From an uncultured Candidatus Hydrogenedens sp. (GTDB taxonomy: Bacteria > Desulfobacterota_D > UBA1144): a stretch of 64,000 bases of DNA. How positions within the stretch are numbered: the stretch's first letter is position 1; every line of letters begins with the position of its first letter. Below the pieces are notes generated by a model. The model was not told where the DNA came from. It ran no database searches and saw only the letters and a list, made by a program, of their open reading frames with translations. The translations under genes were made by a program, and so were the position numbers. This document shows positions 10,319 through 19,067 of the stretch, one piece after another. The stretch is taken from contig CACLTT010000003.1 in NCBI GenBank assembly GCA_902609885.1, positions 91,649 through 155,648 on the forward strand, given 5' to 3'.

Positions 10319-10340
10319 GAAGCGGGGCATGCCCCGCTTC
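10319..10340 (-). terminator. GC-rich perfect hairpin after uvrB
   Basis: A perfect 11-bp palindrome with no loop bases to spare (GAAGCGGGGCA / TGCCCCGCTTC) stands out in an otherwise very AT-rich region. On the minus strand it lies 33 bases beyond the uvrB stop and is followed by TTTATTATT, so it fits an intrinsic terminator for uvrB. Because it also lies just before rimP it could alternatively act in the rimP leader. Confidence 0.65.
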
Positions 10341-10372
10341 ATAATTAGTAGAATAATAACATTTGTTTATTA

Positions 10373-12370
10373 CTAATCAATCTTAGAAATAAAAGATAAT
10401 TCTAGTTTTTTTAATTTTTTAATTTTATCTCTAATCATTGCAGCTTGCTCAAATTTTAAATTTTCAGATAAATTTTTCATTTCTACTCTGAGCTCATCTA
10501 CTTTATCAGGTATCTCATGCGGTTGGATTTTAAGTTCATCAAGAAAAGTATCATAGTCAGTATCTATCTTATAAATATTATTCATATTTAAATCAACTTT
10601 TTTAACAATAGATTTTGGCTTTATATTATTATCTTTATTAAATTTAAGTTGAATATTTCTCCTTCTATTACTTTCACTTATTGCACTTTGCATTGACTTA
10701 GTAATTTGATCAGCATACATAATTACTCTTCCTTCAACATTCCTTGCAGCACGTCCAAATATTTGAATTAAAGATGATTCAGATCTCAGATATCCTTCTT
10801 TATCTGCATCTAATATAGCTACTAACGCTACCTCAGGTAAATCAAGGCCTTCTCGAAGAAGGTTGATCCCAATTAATACGTCAAACTTATCCGCCCTAAA
10901 ATTTTTAATAATTTCTACTCTCTCTAAAGTCTTAATCTCAGAATGCATGTATTCAACTCTTAAATCTTTCTCTTTATAAAACTCTGTAAGCTCTTCAGCC
11001 ATTCTTTTCGTTAGTGTAGTAACTAAAACTTTATTTCCATTTTTAATAGTTTTATTAATTTCACCAAATAAATGATCAACCTGATTTTTCGAGGGCATTA
11101 TTTCAATTGTGGGGTCTACTAATCCAGTGGGTCTTATTATCTGTTCTATAATCTCATTATTTGATTTTTCTAATTCATATTTTGAAGGTGTAGCAGAAAC
11201 ATAAATCACTTGACTAATTTTATCTTCAAATTCATTAATATTAAGTGGTCGGTTATCAAGAGCTGAAGGCAGCCTAAATCCATGATCAACTAGTGTTTGC
11301 TTTCGAGATCTATCACCCTCATACATCCCTCTTATTTGTGGAATTGTTTGGTGACTTTCATCAATTATCATTAGAAAATCTTTAGGAAAATAATCAATTA
11401 AAGTATTTGGGGGTTGGCCGGGTGTCCTTTGATCAAGATGCATAGAATAGTTTTCAATTCCTGGACAAAATCCCATTATCTCCATCAACTCCATATCTCT
11501 GATAGTTCTTTCCTCAAGTCTCTTATATTCGTCGAGCTTACCAATTTTTTTTAAAAATTTTAATTGTTTTTTCAATTCTATTTCAATTGATATGATTGCT
11601 TGCTCAGTTGTTTTCTTTTCAACAACATAATGAGAACTAGGAAAAATAACTGATGATTTAATTTCATTGATTATATCAGCAGAGTAAAGATCAATTAAAA
11701 AAATTTTTTCAATTTTATCATCATTAAATTTAATCTTTAACCCAATATCCTCAAGATTTGAAGGGAAAATATCTACATAATTTCCAATGGCTCTAAAACT
11801 CCCTCTTCGAAGTTCCACTCTAGTTCTTTCATATTGAATTTCTATTAATTTTTTAAGAAAAGACTCTCTATCAAGGTTGTCACCAACATTAATTTTAATT
11901 ATCATTTCATAATATTCTTTTGGGGAGCCAATTCCATAAATACATGAAACACTTGATACAATTATTACATCTTTTTTATCAAATAAAGCACTAGTGGCTG
12001 AATGTCTCAGGCGATCTATATGTTCATTGATTTTTGAATCTTTTGCAATGTAGGTTTTAGATGAAGGTATATAAGCTTCGGGTTGATAATAATCATAATA
12101 ACTAACAAAGTAATGTACTTCATTGTTAGGAAATATCACTTTAAATTCCTCATAAAGTTGAGCGGCCAGAGTTTTATTATGAGCCATAATCAAAGTTGGC
12201 TTTGAAACTTTTTCGATCATATTTGCAATAGTAAATGTTTTACCACTTCCTGTTACACCCAATAGTGTTTGCGCATCTCTTCCAGAGATTACATTTTTAG
12301 ATAATCTATCAATTGATTTTGGCTGGTCTCCTTGGGGTTGATATCCCACCTTTATTTTAAATTGACTCAT
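10373..12370 (-). CDS. uvrB: excinuclease ABC subunit B
   Basis: UvrB is the damage-verifying helicase-like subunit of nucleotide excision repair; it receives DNA from UvrA and recruits UvrC. The 665-residue protein has Walker A GVTGSGKT at 38-45, the beta-hairpin YYDYYQPEAYIP near 92, helicase motifs DESHQT, SATP and the IFGRAARN stretch, and a C-terminal UVR domain (around 625-660) for UvrC binding. No SOS (LexA) box was recognised upstream. A TACAAT box lies exactly six bases before the ATG, which suggests a leaderless transcript. Confidence 0.98.
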   Translation of the reverse strand: MSQFKIKVGYQPQGDQPKSIDRLSKNVISGRDAQTLLGVTGSGKTFTIANMIEKVSKPTLIMAHNKTLAAQLYEEFKVIFPNNEVHYFVSYYDYYQPEAYIPSSKTYIAKDSKINEHIDRLRHSATSALFDKKDVIIVSSVSCIYGIGSPKEYYEMIIKINVGDNLDRESFLKKLIEIQYERTRVELRRGSFRAIGNYVDIFPSNLEDIGLKIKFNDDKIEKIFLIDLYSADIINEIKSSVIFPSSHYVVEKKTTEQAIISIEIELKKQLKFLKKIGKLDEYKRLEERTIRDMELMEIMGFCPGIENYSMHLDQRTPGQPPNTLIDYFPKDFLMIIDESHQTIPQIRGMYEGDRSRKQTLVDHGFRLPSALDNRPLNINEFEDKISQVIYVSATPSKYELEKSNNEIIEQIIRPTGLVDPTIEIMPSKNQVDHLFGEINKTIKNGNKVLVTTLTKRMAEELTEFYKEKDLRVEYMHSEIKTLERVEIIKNFRADKFDVLIGINLLREGLDLPEVALVAILDADKEGYLRSESSLIQIFGRAARNVEGRVIMYADQITKSMQSAISESNRRRNIQLKFNKDNNIKPKSIVKKVDLNMNNIYKIDTDYDTFLDELKIQPHEIPDKVDELRVEMKNLSENLKFEQAAMIRDKIKKLKKLELSFISKID

Positions 12371-12376
12371 ATATAT

Positions 12377-12382
12377 ATTGTA
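12377..12382 (-). promoter_or_regulatory. -10 box of uvrB, likely leaderless
   Basis: TACAAT on the minus strand, followed by six bases (ATATAT) and the uvrB ATG. No Shine-Dalgarno is present, so transcription would begin at or next to the start codon. Confidence 0.45.
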
Positions 12383-12435
12383 ACGGAATTGTTGAGAATT
12401 GACTTTTAAGGATCTTTTTGGTTTGCTTTGTTACT

Positions 12436-13944
12436 ATGAAACCAACCGTTTATTTAGTTGGTGCTGGACCAGGAGATCCAGGACTTATAACTGTTAAAGC
12501 AAAAAAATTAATAAAAACTGCTGATGTAATAGTTTATGACTATTTATCAAACCCTATATTTATAAACGAATGCGAACAAACCTGTAAATTAATAAACGCT
12601 GGAAAAAGGCTTGGTTTTAAAGCCATGACACAAGCTCAGATAAATAATAAGCTTGTTTCATTAGCTAAATCTGGATTTAAAATAATTGTTAGACTAAAAG
12701 GTGGTGATCCTTTACTTTTTGGAAGAGGAGGAGAAGAAGCAGAGTATTTAAAGAAAAATAAAATTAAATTCGAAATAGTACCCGGTGTAACATCTGCAAT
12801 CGCTGTCCCTGCATATGCAGGAATTCCTATAACTCACAGAGATAATACAAGTTCGTTAAGTATCGTAACAGGTCATGAAGATCCTTATAAAAATGAATCT
12901 TCAATAGATTGGTTTTCGTTATCTAAATCTAAATCGATAATTTTTTTAATGGGTACTAAGAATCTTAGAAAAAATATAAACAAACTTATCTTTAACGGCA
13001 TGAGCATAAAAACTCCAATAGCAGCAATACAATGGGGAACATATTATAAACAGAAAACAGTTTTGGGGAACTTAAAAAATATATCTTCCAAAATTAAAGA
13101 GAATAATATTAAATCACCATCGATCATTGTAATAGGAGATGTTTGTAAATATCGAAAAAATTTAATTTGGTTCGAAAAAAAACCACTTTTTGGAAAAAAA
13201 ATCGTTGTTACCAGGGCTAGAAAAAATTCGAGTACATTAGTTGAAAAAATTTATGAAAATGGTGGCGAAGCAGTTGAGATTCCAACTATTGATATTAAAA
13301 CAATAAAAAATAAAAAAAATGATAATATATTAGAAAAAAGTGACCAATTTGATTGGCTGGTTTTCACTAGCGTAAATGGGGTAGAAGAATTCTTTAAACA
13401 ATATTTAGAATTAAAAAAAGATTTAAGATATTTGGGAAATGCATCTATAGCAGCAATAGGTAGTGAAACAGCAAGAAGTATTGTAAGGAAAGGTCTTAAA
13501 GTTGATCTTATCCCAAAAAAATTTGTAGCGGAGTCCTTAATCCAAGAATTCAAAAAAAGAAAAATTAAGAATAAAAAAATTTTAATTCCAAGAGCAAGTA
13601 ATGCTAGAAAGATTTTAATCGAGGGTTTAAGTAAATTAAACAATGATGTTAAGGAACTATGTATATATAAGTCTGTATTACCTAGTAAAAAAATACAAAA
13701 TCAAATAAAAGAAAAGATTATAGGTAATGATGTATTTGGGGTAACTTTCACTAGTTCCTCAACTGTTGAAAATTTTTTTAAATTCCTAAATCCAAAAGAA
13801 GTTAAAAAAGAAAAAAATATTAAGTATTTTTGTATTGGACCAATTACCGCTAAAACCCTTCAAACATATGGAATAAAGCCTTTTAAAATTGCATCAAAGT
13901 TCACAATAGATAATTTAGTGGATGAATTAATTAAAACAAGATGA
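12436..13944 (+). CDS. cobA-hemD: uroporphyrinogen-III C-methyltransferase / uroporphyrinogen-III synthase fusion
   Basis: A two-domain tetrapyrrole enzyme. Residues about 1-245 are a SUMT methyltransferase (VGAGPGDPGLITVKA at the N-terminus, RLKGGDPLLFGRGGEE near 85, VPGVTSAIAVPAYAGIPITHR near 115) that makes precorrin-2, the branch to sirohaem or cobalamin. Residues about 255-502 are HemD (KKIVVTRARKNSS, then FTSVNGVEEFF and FTSSSTVENFF) that cyclises hydroxymethylbilane to uroporphyrinogen III for haem. Such fusions are known from Deltaproteobacteria and Clostridia. ATG 12436 is chosen over the upstream TTG because the SUMT motif begins right there. It overlaps rsmE by four bases. Confidence 0.93.
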   Translation: MKPTVYLVGAGPGDPGLITVKAKKLIKTADVIVYDYLSNPIFINECEQTCKLINAGKRLGFKAMTQAQINNKLVSLAKSGFKIIVRLKGGDPLLFGRGGEEAEYLKKNKIKFEIVPGVTSAIAVPAYAGIPITHRDNTSSLSIVTGHEDPYKNESSIDWFSLSKSKSIIFLMGTKNLRKNINKLIFNGMSIKTPIAAIQWGTYYKQKTVLGNLKNISSKIKENNIKSPSIIVIGDVCKYRKNLIWFEKKPLFGKKIVVTRARKNSSTLVEKIYENGGEAVEIPTIDIKTIKNKKNDNILEKSDQFDWLVFTSVNGVEEFFKQYLELKKDLRYLGNASIAAIGSETARSIVRKGLKVDLIPKKFVAESLIQEFKKRKIKNKKILIPRASNARKILIEGLSKLNNDVKELCIYKSVLPSKKIQNQIKEKIIGNDVFGVTFTSSSTVENFFKFLNPKEVKKEKNIKYFCIGPITAKTLQTYGIKPFKIASKFTIDNLVDELIKTR

Positions 13945-14645
13945 GAAGATTTTATTATCCATATCGAATTGAAGTTGACACAAAAATAAAAATTGAAAAA
14001 GAATTATATAATCATATTGTAAATGTAGTAAAAATTAAAAAAGATGAAAATTTTATTATTTTTAATTCTGAATCAGGAAATTTCTTTTGCGTATTAAAAA
14101 ATATTGAGAATAAATTCGGTGAGTTAGAAGTTTTATATAAAATCCCGGAAAAAGAAAAAAATAATTTTAAAATTTCTGTTTACCAATGTATTCCGAAAGG
14201 AAATATATTAGATGAAATAATTGAAAGAAATGTCGAGCTTGGTGTGACAGCATTTACTCCCATAATATCTGAAAGAACTATAAAAAGAACTAAGGAACTA
14301 AAAAGAAGATGGCTAGAAATTATAAAACATTCTACTGAACAATGCGGTAGGACTGATTTGATGAAAGTTAATATGCCAATAATGTTTAACAAAATTTTTA
14401 ATAATCATTTTCAGGGGAAAAAATTAATATGTTATGAGAATTCTGAAAATATTATAAATATTGAGAATCTTAAGGGATTTAATGATTTTCATATTATTCT
14501 TGGCCCTGAGGGTGGATTCACTATAAATGAGATAGAGAAAGCAAAAGAAAATGGATTTGAATCTATTTCCTTGGGAAAGAATATATTGAAATGTTTAACT
14601 GCAAATATTTTAGCAATTGGATTCATTTCATTGTTTAAATCTTAA
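13941..14645 (+). CDS. rsmE: 16S rRNA m3U1498 methyltransferase RsmE
   Basis: RsmE is a SPOUT-fold methyltransferase that modifies U1498 of 16S rRNA. The 234-residue protein has the N-terminal RNA-binding part (RRFYYPYRI, then HIVNVVKIKKDENFIIFN), KGNILDEIIERNVELGVTAFTPIISERT in the middle, and the SAM-binding knot LGPEGGFTINEIEKAKENGF at the C-terminus. The usual 'ILRTETA' motif reads ILKCLTA, a visible deviation. Start overlaps the cobA-hemD stop (ATGA). Its last 11 bases overlap the convergent cytochrome c gene. Confidence 0.93.
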   Translation: MRRFYYPYRIEVDTKIKIEKELYNHIVNVVKIKKDENFIIFNSESGNFFCVLKNIENKFGELEVLYKIPEKEKNNFKISVYQCIPKGNILDEIIERNVELGVTAFTPIISERTIKRTKELKRRWLEIIKHSTEQCGRTDLMKVNMPIMFNKIFNNHFQGKKLICYENSENIINIENLKGFNDFHIILGPEGGFTINEIEKAKENGFESISLGKNILKCLTANILAIGFISLFKS

Positions 14646-15888
14646 AAATATTTTTTTTGTATAAATATAAAAATACTATAAAAGAAAATATTAAAAAAAT
14701 AATAAGAATAATTATTCTTGTAGATATATAATTATCAAAAGGTTTGGAAAAAGTTAGTTCTAAATTGTCATTCTTAAATATATTATTAAATGAATAAGTG
14801 ACATATGATTCATCTTTAAGTTCTTTTATATCTGATTTAGATTTTGTAAAATTTAAACCCTTAACTTTCATATTAATTTTATCTTCAGGGATAATAATTG
14901 TTAATGATTGAATAGTATTAAAAAAATTTTTAACAAGTTTTGTATTAAAAAAATCTAACTGTTTAGTATAAGTAAATACAATTCTTCTTTGCCCAGGTGG
15001 CATTGGTATAGTTTCAACTATTGAATCATCGTTAATTATAAATGTTTCACTACTTCTATGTGGAAATGATAAGTTCTCAATATTTGAAAACTTTGAAAAT
15101 TTAATAATATTTCTTTTTTGCTCAATAAGACTATTTAAGCCCACATAGATATATTTACTATTATTATTAACATTTTGAATCTCAGCAAATAATAGGCTAT
15201 TGCTCTCTTCATCATAGCTTATAACTATATGAGATGACTTGATTTCAATAGAATCAGGATTCTGTGATGAATCATATATTGTTAAATCAATATCTTTAAA
15301 ATTTTCTTCTGGCATATAATAAAATTTGTCGGTTGAATATTCTATTCCATCATGAATAATTTTCACCCTATATGCAATATTGCCTTTTAGGTTATTAACT
15401 TCAAATAAACCATTTTTTGTTAGAATTTTTTTTTGATTTAATACTTTTTCCGCCATTACAGATTCCAATGATACTTCATAATCCTGAACATTTTCATTTG
15501 AAAAATTTTTTACTTCGCCTTTCAATTTAACACTCGTACCAGGATTAATTGAGGAATCTAAACTTTTTAAATAATTAATGATTTTTAAAGACTCAGAAGT
15601 AGAGATTTCCATATTAGGCATCGGGGGATATCCAGAATTAATAGGTTTTTTATTATATTTTTCATAAATAGCATCTGTATTAGATATCCAACTGATCATA
15701 TCGGTTTTTGAATATTTATTATTAACTTTCCATAAATCCGGACCCACAAATACCCCGCGGCCAACAACATGACAAGTTACACATCGCTTTTCAACAAAAA
15801 GACTCCTACCCTCATCTGTCATGGAATATGAAAAATAACTTATAAAGAAAAAAAATAAAAATAAGATTATTAACGAACTATTTTTCAT
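14635..15888 (-). CDS. membrane-anchored cytochrome c with large extracytoplasmic domain
   Basis: A 417-residue secreted protein with a signal-peptide-like N-terminus (MKNSSLIILFLFFFF), a single cytochrome c domain with CVTCH at 36-40 and a PPMPNM segment near residue 90 that can supply the axial methionine, then about 250 residues of beta-rich sequence including a carboxypeptidase-regulatory-like module, and a C-terminal transmembrane helix (about 388-407) followed by a short basic tail. So the haem domain faces the periplasm and is tethered to the inner membrane. The start at 15888 gives a clean signal peptide. It follows ccmF and the 39-residue ORF and is presumably a client or partner of the Ccm system. 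Confidence 0.8.
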   Translation of the reverse strand: MKNSSLIILFLFFFFISYFSYSMTDEGRSLFVEKRCVTCHVVGRGVFVGPDLWKVNNKYSKTDMISWISNTDAIYEKYNKKPINSGYPPMPNMEISTSESLKIINYLKSLDSSINPGTSVKLKGEVKNFSNENVQDYEVSLESVMAEKVLNQKKILTKNGLFEVNNLKGNIAYRVKIIHDGIEYSTDKFYYMPEENFKDIDLTIYDSSQNPDSIEIKSSHIVISYDEESNSLLFAEIQNVNNNSKYIYVGLNSLIEQKRNIIKFSKFSNIENLSFPHRSSETFIINDDSIVETIPMPPGQRRIVFTYTKQLDFFNTKLVKNFFNTIQSLTIIIPEDKINMKVKGLNFTKSKSDIKELKDESYVTYSFNNIFKNDNLELTFSKPFDNYISTRIIILIIFLIFSFIVFLYLYKKNIFKI

Positions 15889-15997
15889 CAGATTCCCAAT
15901 CATATTTTTTAAATTTATTTTTTTGAATAACCAAGGGCTTCAGAATATACATAAATGATAAAATTAATATTAAGACTGGTATAACTGAATCAATCAT
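15878..15997 (-). CDS. 39-residue single-span membrane protein in the ccm operon
   Basis: A short frame from ATG 15997 to TAG 15878 encodes one hydrophobic helix (IPVLILILSFMYILKPLVI) followed by a charged tail (KNKFKKYDWESDEK). It overlaps the ccmF stop by eight bases and the cytochrome c start by eleven, exactly the coupling seen between the other genes of this operon, which supports it being real. I do not recognise it. It resembles CcmD in size and topology but is a separate gene; a second small adaptor of the Ccm machinery or of the cytochrome is an inference. Confidence 0.6.
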   Translation of the reverse strand: MIDSVIPVLILILSFMYILKPLVIQKNKFKKYDWESDEK

Positions 15998-17894
15998 TTA
16001 ATTTTCTCCTAAAAAATAGCATGAATCCACCAATAATGGATATTAAACTTCCCAGCCATAAAAAAGATACTAGTGGATTAATATAAAGTTTAAGGTTTAA
16101 TTCACCCTCCAAATTCTTATCAACAAGAATTAAATAGTAGTCTCTTAAAAAGGTTGAATGGATTGCGACTTCAGTTTCTTTATTGATTTCTCTGTTACCT
16201 TCATACTTATAAAAATTTTGCTCTGGAGTTAAATTATATAAATTATTATTTTTTCTGAGAACAATATTTGCACCAATTATATTTTTTGCTGGAGTTTCTT
16301 TTTCATATATATCATCAAGTCGTAATTTAAGATTTCCAAATAAAACTTCTTCACCTTCACTCATTGTTATATCATATTTTTTTTCAAAGTTAGAGGAAAA
16401 AGAGACTCCCATTATCATGATAATTACTCCAAAATGAACAATAAATGAGCAGTACCTTCGAAATTTGTTATTAATAGAATTTTTGTTTATTCTTAAATCA
16501 ATAATAAATTCTTTACAGACAGAAAAAAGTGTAGTTAATGATAATAAAAAAACTATAAAAATATTTAAAGATTCAAACTTAAGAAATGCAATAAAAGAAA
16601 ATGCTAAAGAAACTAAAAAAGGAATTTTTAAATATCTTAATATAGGTCTTATGTTGCCTTTCTCCCATGGTAAAAATGGTGCAAAAGTCATTAATAAAAT
16701 TAGCATAAGCACATTTGGAAAATTAACTAAATCATAAAAAGAAGGACCAACCAAAATCCTTTTCCCAGTAAAAAATTCAGATATTATAGGGAAAATGGTA
16801 CCCACAAGAACTGTAAAGGTAATAACTAAAAATAAAATATTATTAAATACAAAAAAATTCTCTTTTGAATACAGTGACTTTATTTCTTTTTCAGATTCAA
16901 TATAAATTTTATTTTTATAATATAAAAAAGCTGAGGATATAAGAATTAAAATAATAAATACTATAAAGTAATTCCCTATGCTCGATTGAGCGAAAGAATG
17001 TACAGAGGATATTAATCCACTTCGTGTGATAAAAGTCCCAAAGATTGACAAAAAGAAGGCTAAAAATATAAGTAACAAATTCCACCTTCTTAGTACTTTT
17101 TTCTGTTCCTGTGCATATGATGAATGAATAAAAGCAGTTAATAGCAGCCACGGCATCAAAGCAACATTTTCAACAGGGTCCCAAGCCCAATAACCACCCC
17201 AACCTAATTCTAAATAAGCCCATCTTGAACCTAATAAAAGACCAATAGATAAAAAAGTCCATGAAAAATATGTCCATTTTTTTGATTCGTTTATCCAATC
17301 ATTTGATTTATCCTTTGAAATTATAGAAGCAATACCAAAACAAAATGGAATTGTTATGCCTATATACCCTAGATATAAAGACAATGGATGAATCGACATA
17401 TAAATATTTTGAAGAATAGGATTCAAACCTCTGCCATTATCATAAATTTTGTCTGCTGATTCAAAAGGATTTTCTACAAAGCAGATTAAGTATATGAAAA
17501 AACCAAGTGTAAAGGTCCCAATTATTCTTGATGCAGGAATCAACTTACTTAAACTTTTTTTATTTTCAATAAATAAGTAAATTGCTAAGATCCATGTCCA
17601 CAACAGCAAGGAACCAGCTTGGCCAGCCCATAAAGATGTAATTGAAAAAATAGTATTTAAGTCATTACTGACATTTTTAGCAACATATAAATTAGTATAA
17701 TCTTTTGTTATCAATTGGAATTCTAATAAAAAAATAGTAATTGTAAGAATTGTCAAGACAATGGCTAATGAACGCCTTCCCAGTTCTGAAGACAAACTGT
17801 TTTTTTTATAAAATGAGAAACCGTATGATAAAAAAGATAATAAAACAAAAAGAAAACTTATAAAAATAAGATTATCTCCAATTATGTTAATCAA
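15990..17894 (-). CDS. ccmF: cytochrome c haem lyase subunit CcmF
   Basis: CcmF attaches haem from holo-CcmE to apocytochromes in the System I pathway. The 634-residue, many-spanning protein carries the WWD haem-handling motif WGGYWAWDPVENVALMPW near residue 235, the FITRSGLISSVHSFAQ segment that follows it, and about fourteen hydrophobic helices. Start overlaps the ccmE stop by four bases. No ccmH or ccmI gene follows, although these normally work with CcmF; see the CcmE entry for a variant system that lacks CcmH. Confidence 0.96.
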   Translation of the reverse strand: MINIIGDNLIFISFLFVLLSFLSYGFSFYKKNSLSSELGRRSLAIVLTILTITIFLLEFQLITKDYTNLYVAKNVSNDLNTIFSITSLWAGQAGSLLLWTWILAIYLFIENKKSLSKLIPASRIIGTFTLGFFIYLICFVENPFESADKIYDNGRGLNPILQNIYMSIHPLSLYLGYIGITIPFCFGIASIISKDKSNDWINESKKWTYFSWTFLSIGLLLGSRWAYLELGWGGYWAWDPVENVALMPWLLLTAFIHSSYAQEQKKVLRRWNLLLIFLAFFLSIFGTFITRSGLISSVHSFAQSSIGNYFIVFIILILISSAFLYYKNKIYIESEKEIKSLYSKENFFVFNNILFLVITFTVLVGTIFPIISEFFTGKRILVGPSFYDLVNFPNVLMLILLMTFAPFLPWEKGNIRPILRYLKIPFLVSLAFSFIAFLKFESLNIFIVFLLSLTTLFSVCKEFIIDLRINKNSINNKFRRYCSFIVHFGVIIMIMGVSFSSNFEKKYDITMSEGEEVLFGNLKLRLDDIYEKETPAKNIIGANIVLRKNNNLYNLTPEQNFYKYEGNREINKETEVAIHSTFLRDYYLILVDKNLEGELNLKLYINPLVSFLWLGSLISIIGGFMLFFRRKLND

Positions 17895-18295
17895 CTTTGC
17901 TCCTTTCTATATTCCTCGTCTTCATATTTAGTAGGACATTTTGCAAATAATTTATCCGCCCTAAATATAGAGTCTTGAAAGTCTCCTTCAACTACCGCTT
18001 CGACTCCATCAGCAAATATATCGGGGATTATTCCTTTGTATTTAACCTTAATTGTTTTTCCTAATTCTTCTATCTCAAAAACAATAGAACCATCCAGATT
18101 ATTTTTTATTGAACCCTCTTTCACAATTCCCAATATTCTTAATTGCTTATATCTTGGGAAATCTCTATTTCTCTCTAAAGCCTCATTAACAGTTAAATAA
18201 TAAACTAATGATGAATCAACAGCCTTAAAAATCAAAAAAGAAAAAAAAGCTATAATGACAAAAGTCAATATTCTAAGCTTAATTTTTGGTCTCAT
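17891..18295 (-). CDS. ccmE: haem chaperone CcmE, Cys-type variant
   Basis: CcmE is the periplasmic haem chaperone anchored by one N-terminal helix (about 8-27); the rest is an OB-fold beta-barrel. In the classical protein haem is held by a histidine in an HxxxY motif. Here the corresponding segment reads LFAKCPTKYEDE, so Cys120 replaces His and Tyr124 is kept (CxxxY). This Cys variant is known from Desulfovibrio and archaea, where it goes with Ccm systems lacking CcmH. Length 134 fits. It lies between ccmD and ccmF with tight spacing. Confidence 0.93.
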   Translation of the reverse strand: MRPKIKLRILTFVIIAFFSFLIFKAVDSSLVYYLTVNEALERNRDFPRYKQLRILGIVKEGSIKNNLDGSIVFEIEELGKTIKVKYKGIIPDIFADGVEAVVEGDFQDSIFRADKLFAKCPTKYEDEEYRKEQS

Positions 18296-18297
18296 TA

Positions 18298-18417
18298 TTA
18301 TTTATTCCTTGATTTATTAATCTTACTATTTAGATAAAAAATATAAGCAAACAATATAATCCAACATGCAATTTGCGAATAAAAGAGATATTTTAAAGAA
18401 TCAATAACAATAATCAT
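18298..18417 (-). CDS. ccmD: small Ccm subunit CcmD-like
   Basis: A 39-residue frame from ATG 18417 to TAA 18298 with one hydrophobic helix (about 13-28, IACWIILFAYIFYLN) and a basic C-terminus (SKINKSRNK). This matches CcmD, the tiny protein that stabilises the CcmABC-CcmE complex and promotes release of holo-CcmE. Position between ccmC and ccmE is the standard one, and it ends two bases from ccmE. CcmD sequences are poorly conserved, so the call rests on size, topology and position. Confidence 0.8.
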   Translation of the reverse strand: MIIVIDSLKYLFYSQIACWIILFAYIFYLNSKINKSRNK

Positions 18418-18437
18418 GAATATATTCTAACAATCAT

Positions 18438-19061
18438 TCAAGTTTTATCTAGTTTTAATCTCATATCAGCTAATACAATATAAAGACTGAAAAAAGCTAA
18501 TAAAGTTATTAAGAGTGTTTCCATCATTTTATCTGATATTCCTCCCCCATCACCTCCAAAAACAACTGGTGAAATACCCCTCATAACTCTCACAGAAATA
18601 TATACTATTGGTAAGTCAATAAAGCTAATAATAGCAAATATTGATGCGTATTTTGGCATATTTGATCTAAGTGCAAATTTATAAAAAATAAGATAACTAC
18701 CATACAAGACCAATAATATAAATGTAGTAGTTAATTGAGGATCCCAAGTCCACCAGGTACCCCAAACTGGCTTTGCCCAAAACATTCCTGAGACAATTGT
18801 TAAAAAAGTAAATAATACACCAATTTCAGCATGACAATATGCTTTAAACGAAAAAGCTTTGTCAGAATTTATCAAAAAACTTATTGAATATAATAAATTC
18901 ATGAAAAAAGCTATAGTAAAAACAAGTACATAGCCCATATGGAAATAAAAAATTCTTTGGACATCACCCATAATTTTTTCAGTTGGTGCATAAAGATAAT
19001 TCAAATAAATTGCAAGAGGCATTGATAAAAATAAAACTAGATAAGCTATTCGGACAAACAT
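18438..19061 (-). CDS. ccmC: haem transporter/handling protein CcmC
   Basis: CcmC presents haem to CcmE through its periplasmic WWD domain. The 207-residue protein has six hydrophobic segments, the tryptophan-rich motif VWGTWWTWDPQLTTTF near residue 95, and conserved flanking histidines (FHMGYV near 40, HAEIGV near 78). It is seven bases downstream of ccmB and 20 bases upstream of ccmD. Confidence 0.96.
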   Translation of the reverse strand: MFVRIAYLVLFLSMPLAIYLNYLYAPTEKIMGDVQRIFYFHMGYVLVFTIAFFMNLLYSISFLINSDKAFSFKAYCHAEIGVLFTFLTIVSGMFWAKPVWGTWWTWDPQLTTTFILLVLYGSYLIFYKFALRSNMPKYASIFAIISFIDLPIVYISVRVMRGISPVVFGGDGGGISDKMMETLLITLLAFFSLYIVLADMRLKLDKT

Positions 19062-19067
19062 TATATA

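Noticed and set aside
12371..12435. LexA (SOS) box between uvrB and cobA-hemD
   Set aside because: No CTGT-N8-ACAG-like element is present; only a weak AT-rich promoter can be seen.
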